From assembly GCF_018991925.1 (NCBI RefSeq), contig NW_024737042.1, positions 19,355,298 to 19,419,297 of the forward strand: a stretch of DNA of 64,000 nt, written 5' to 3'. A program made the translations under genes and the position numbers. Under the pieces are notes generated by a model that worked only from the letters and a program-made list of their open reading frames with translations, was not told the origin of the DNA and ran no database searches. Source of the DNA: Homarus americanus. Its lineage: Eukaryota; Arthropoda; Malacostraca; Decapoda; Nephropidae. Shown here one piece after another: positions 63,533 to 64,000 of the stretch; within the stretch, counting starts at the first letter, position 1; each line of letters begins with the position of its first letter.

Positions 63533-64000
63533 CACAAAGCTTCTCTTCTTTTACTAGGAACAAATCCAGTCCGGGGTTCATCACAACAGGCAGGTATAGC
63601 GCCACCAGATGTCCCTGCTCTCATTAACTACACGTCGAGGCAATTATACTTAATACTTATTCTACTTACATAATCACCATACACATTCATCCTTTATAAT
63701 CTTAAAACTTATTCTTACTTTTTTATATCTTACTGATTTATTTTAATTGCAATATTCTTCATTTATTCTGCCGGTATCATCTCCCTTAGCCCAGATGACA
63801 ATTATGTGTTACTTTCCTCTGGTCAAGATAATATATAATTCACTGCTTAACTTATCTCTTCTCCTTCAACAGTAGGATGCCAGTGAGGTTGGCTGTAGTC
63901 CAAGGTCTTGTTGAGAGATGATCTCTCTCTCTCTCTCTCTCTTCTTTCTTCCCACCTCCATGTTTTCCTTCTTCCCTTCCCCTTTCAGAGACTCTCCTGC
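63532..64000. other. Unannotated end segment with (CT)n
   Basis: AT-rich sequence with (CT)n at about 63,925-63,942. No gene recognised. Confidence 0.45.

Overview
This 64-kb window is eukaryotic, repeat-dominated genomic DNA. I find no convincing host gene, rRNA, CRISPR array or bacterial-type operon. Everything with protein homology is transposable-element debris, and most of the rest is simple or tandem repeat. (CCTAA)n/TTAGG-type tracts, very dense di-, tri- and tetranucleotide microsatellites, and Gmr1-like Ty3/Gypsy and several LINE lineages together suggest an arthropod, most likely a decapod crustacean. That is inference, not proof.

Layout. 1-20,284: microsatellites and unrelated minisatellites: a 19-bp array (1.1-2.0 kb), a G-rich array (2.2-2.5 kb), a 24/25-bp higher-order array (5.9-6.4 kb), a 36-bp array (8.9-9.6 kb), a weak RTE-like LINE remnant (10.8-11.5 kb), a very long (AT)n tract (11.6 kb), a 2.7-kb array of 16-bp units (12.8-15.6 kb), a GT-rich block (16.8 kb) and a TTAGG-type tract (18.1 kb). 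20,285-20,993: a near-perfect fold-back element.

21,983-31,655: a minus-strand LINE (copy A) split by a minus-strand Ty3/Gypsy element with both LTRs (25,814-31,220). One of those LTRs carries a 326-bp MITE with TA duplications. A paralogous, uninterrupted LINE (copy B, 57,509-61,670) gives the empty site for the Gypsy insertion, and the sister LTR gives the empty site for the MITE. The insertion order is therefore readable: LINE, then Gypsy, then MITE. In the Gypsy element an integrase leader lies between protease and RT, and RNase H abuts the polypurine tract and LTR. That is the Gmr1-like domain order, with the integrase core lost.

32,380-44,640: one 24-bp satellite cut into three blocks by plus-strand LINEs: a CR1/L2-like element (34.75-38.47 kb), a 5'-inverted LINE 3' end (39.05-40.19 kb) and an I-group LINE with RNase H (40.19-43.81 kb). 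44.6-57.5 kb: more microsatellites, a 21-bp array (48.3-49.7 kb), C-rich and GA-rich domains, (AT)n arrays and a possible tRNA-derived motif. 61.7-64 kb: (AAT)n-rich sequence.

No genes work together here in the usual sense. The unifying theme is nested transposition and tandem amplification. All recognised transposon coding regions carry stops or frameshifts. Boundaries of degenerate repeats are approximate because they were read by eye.
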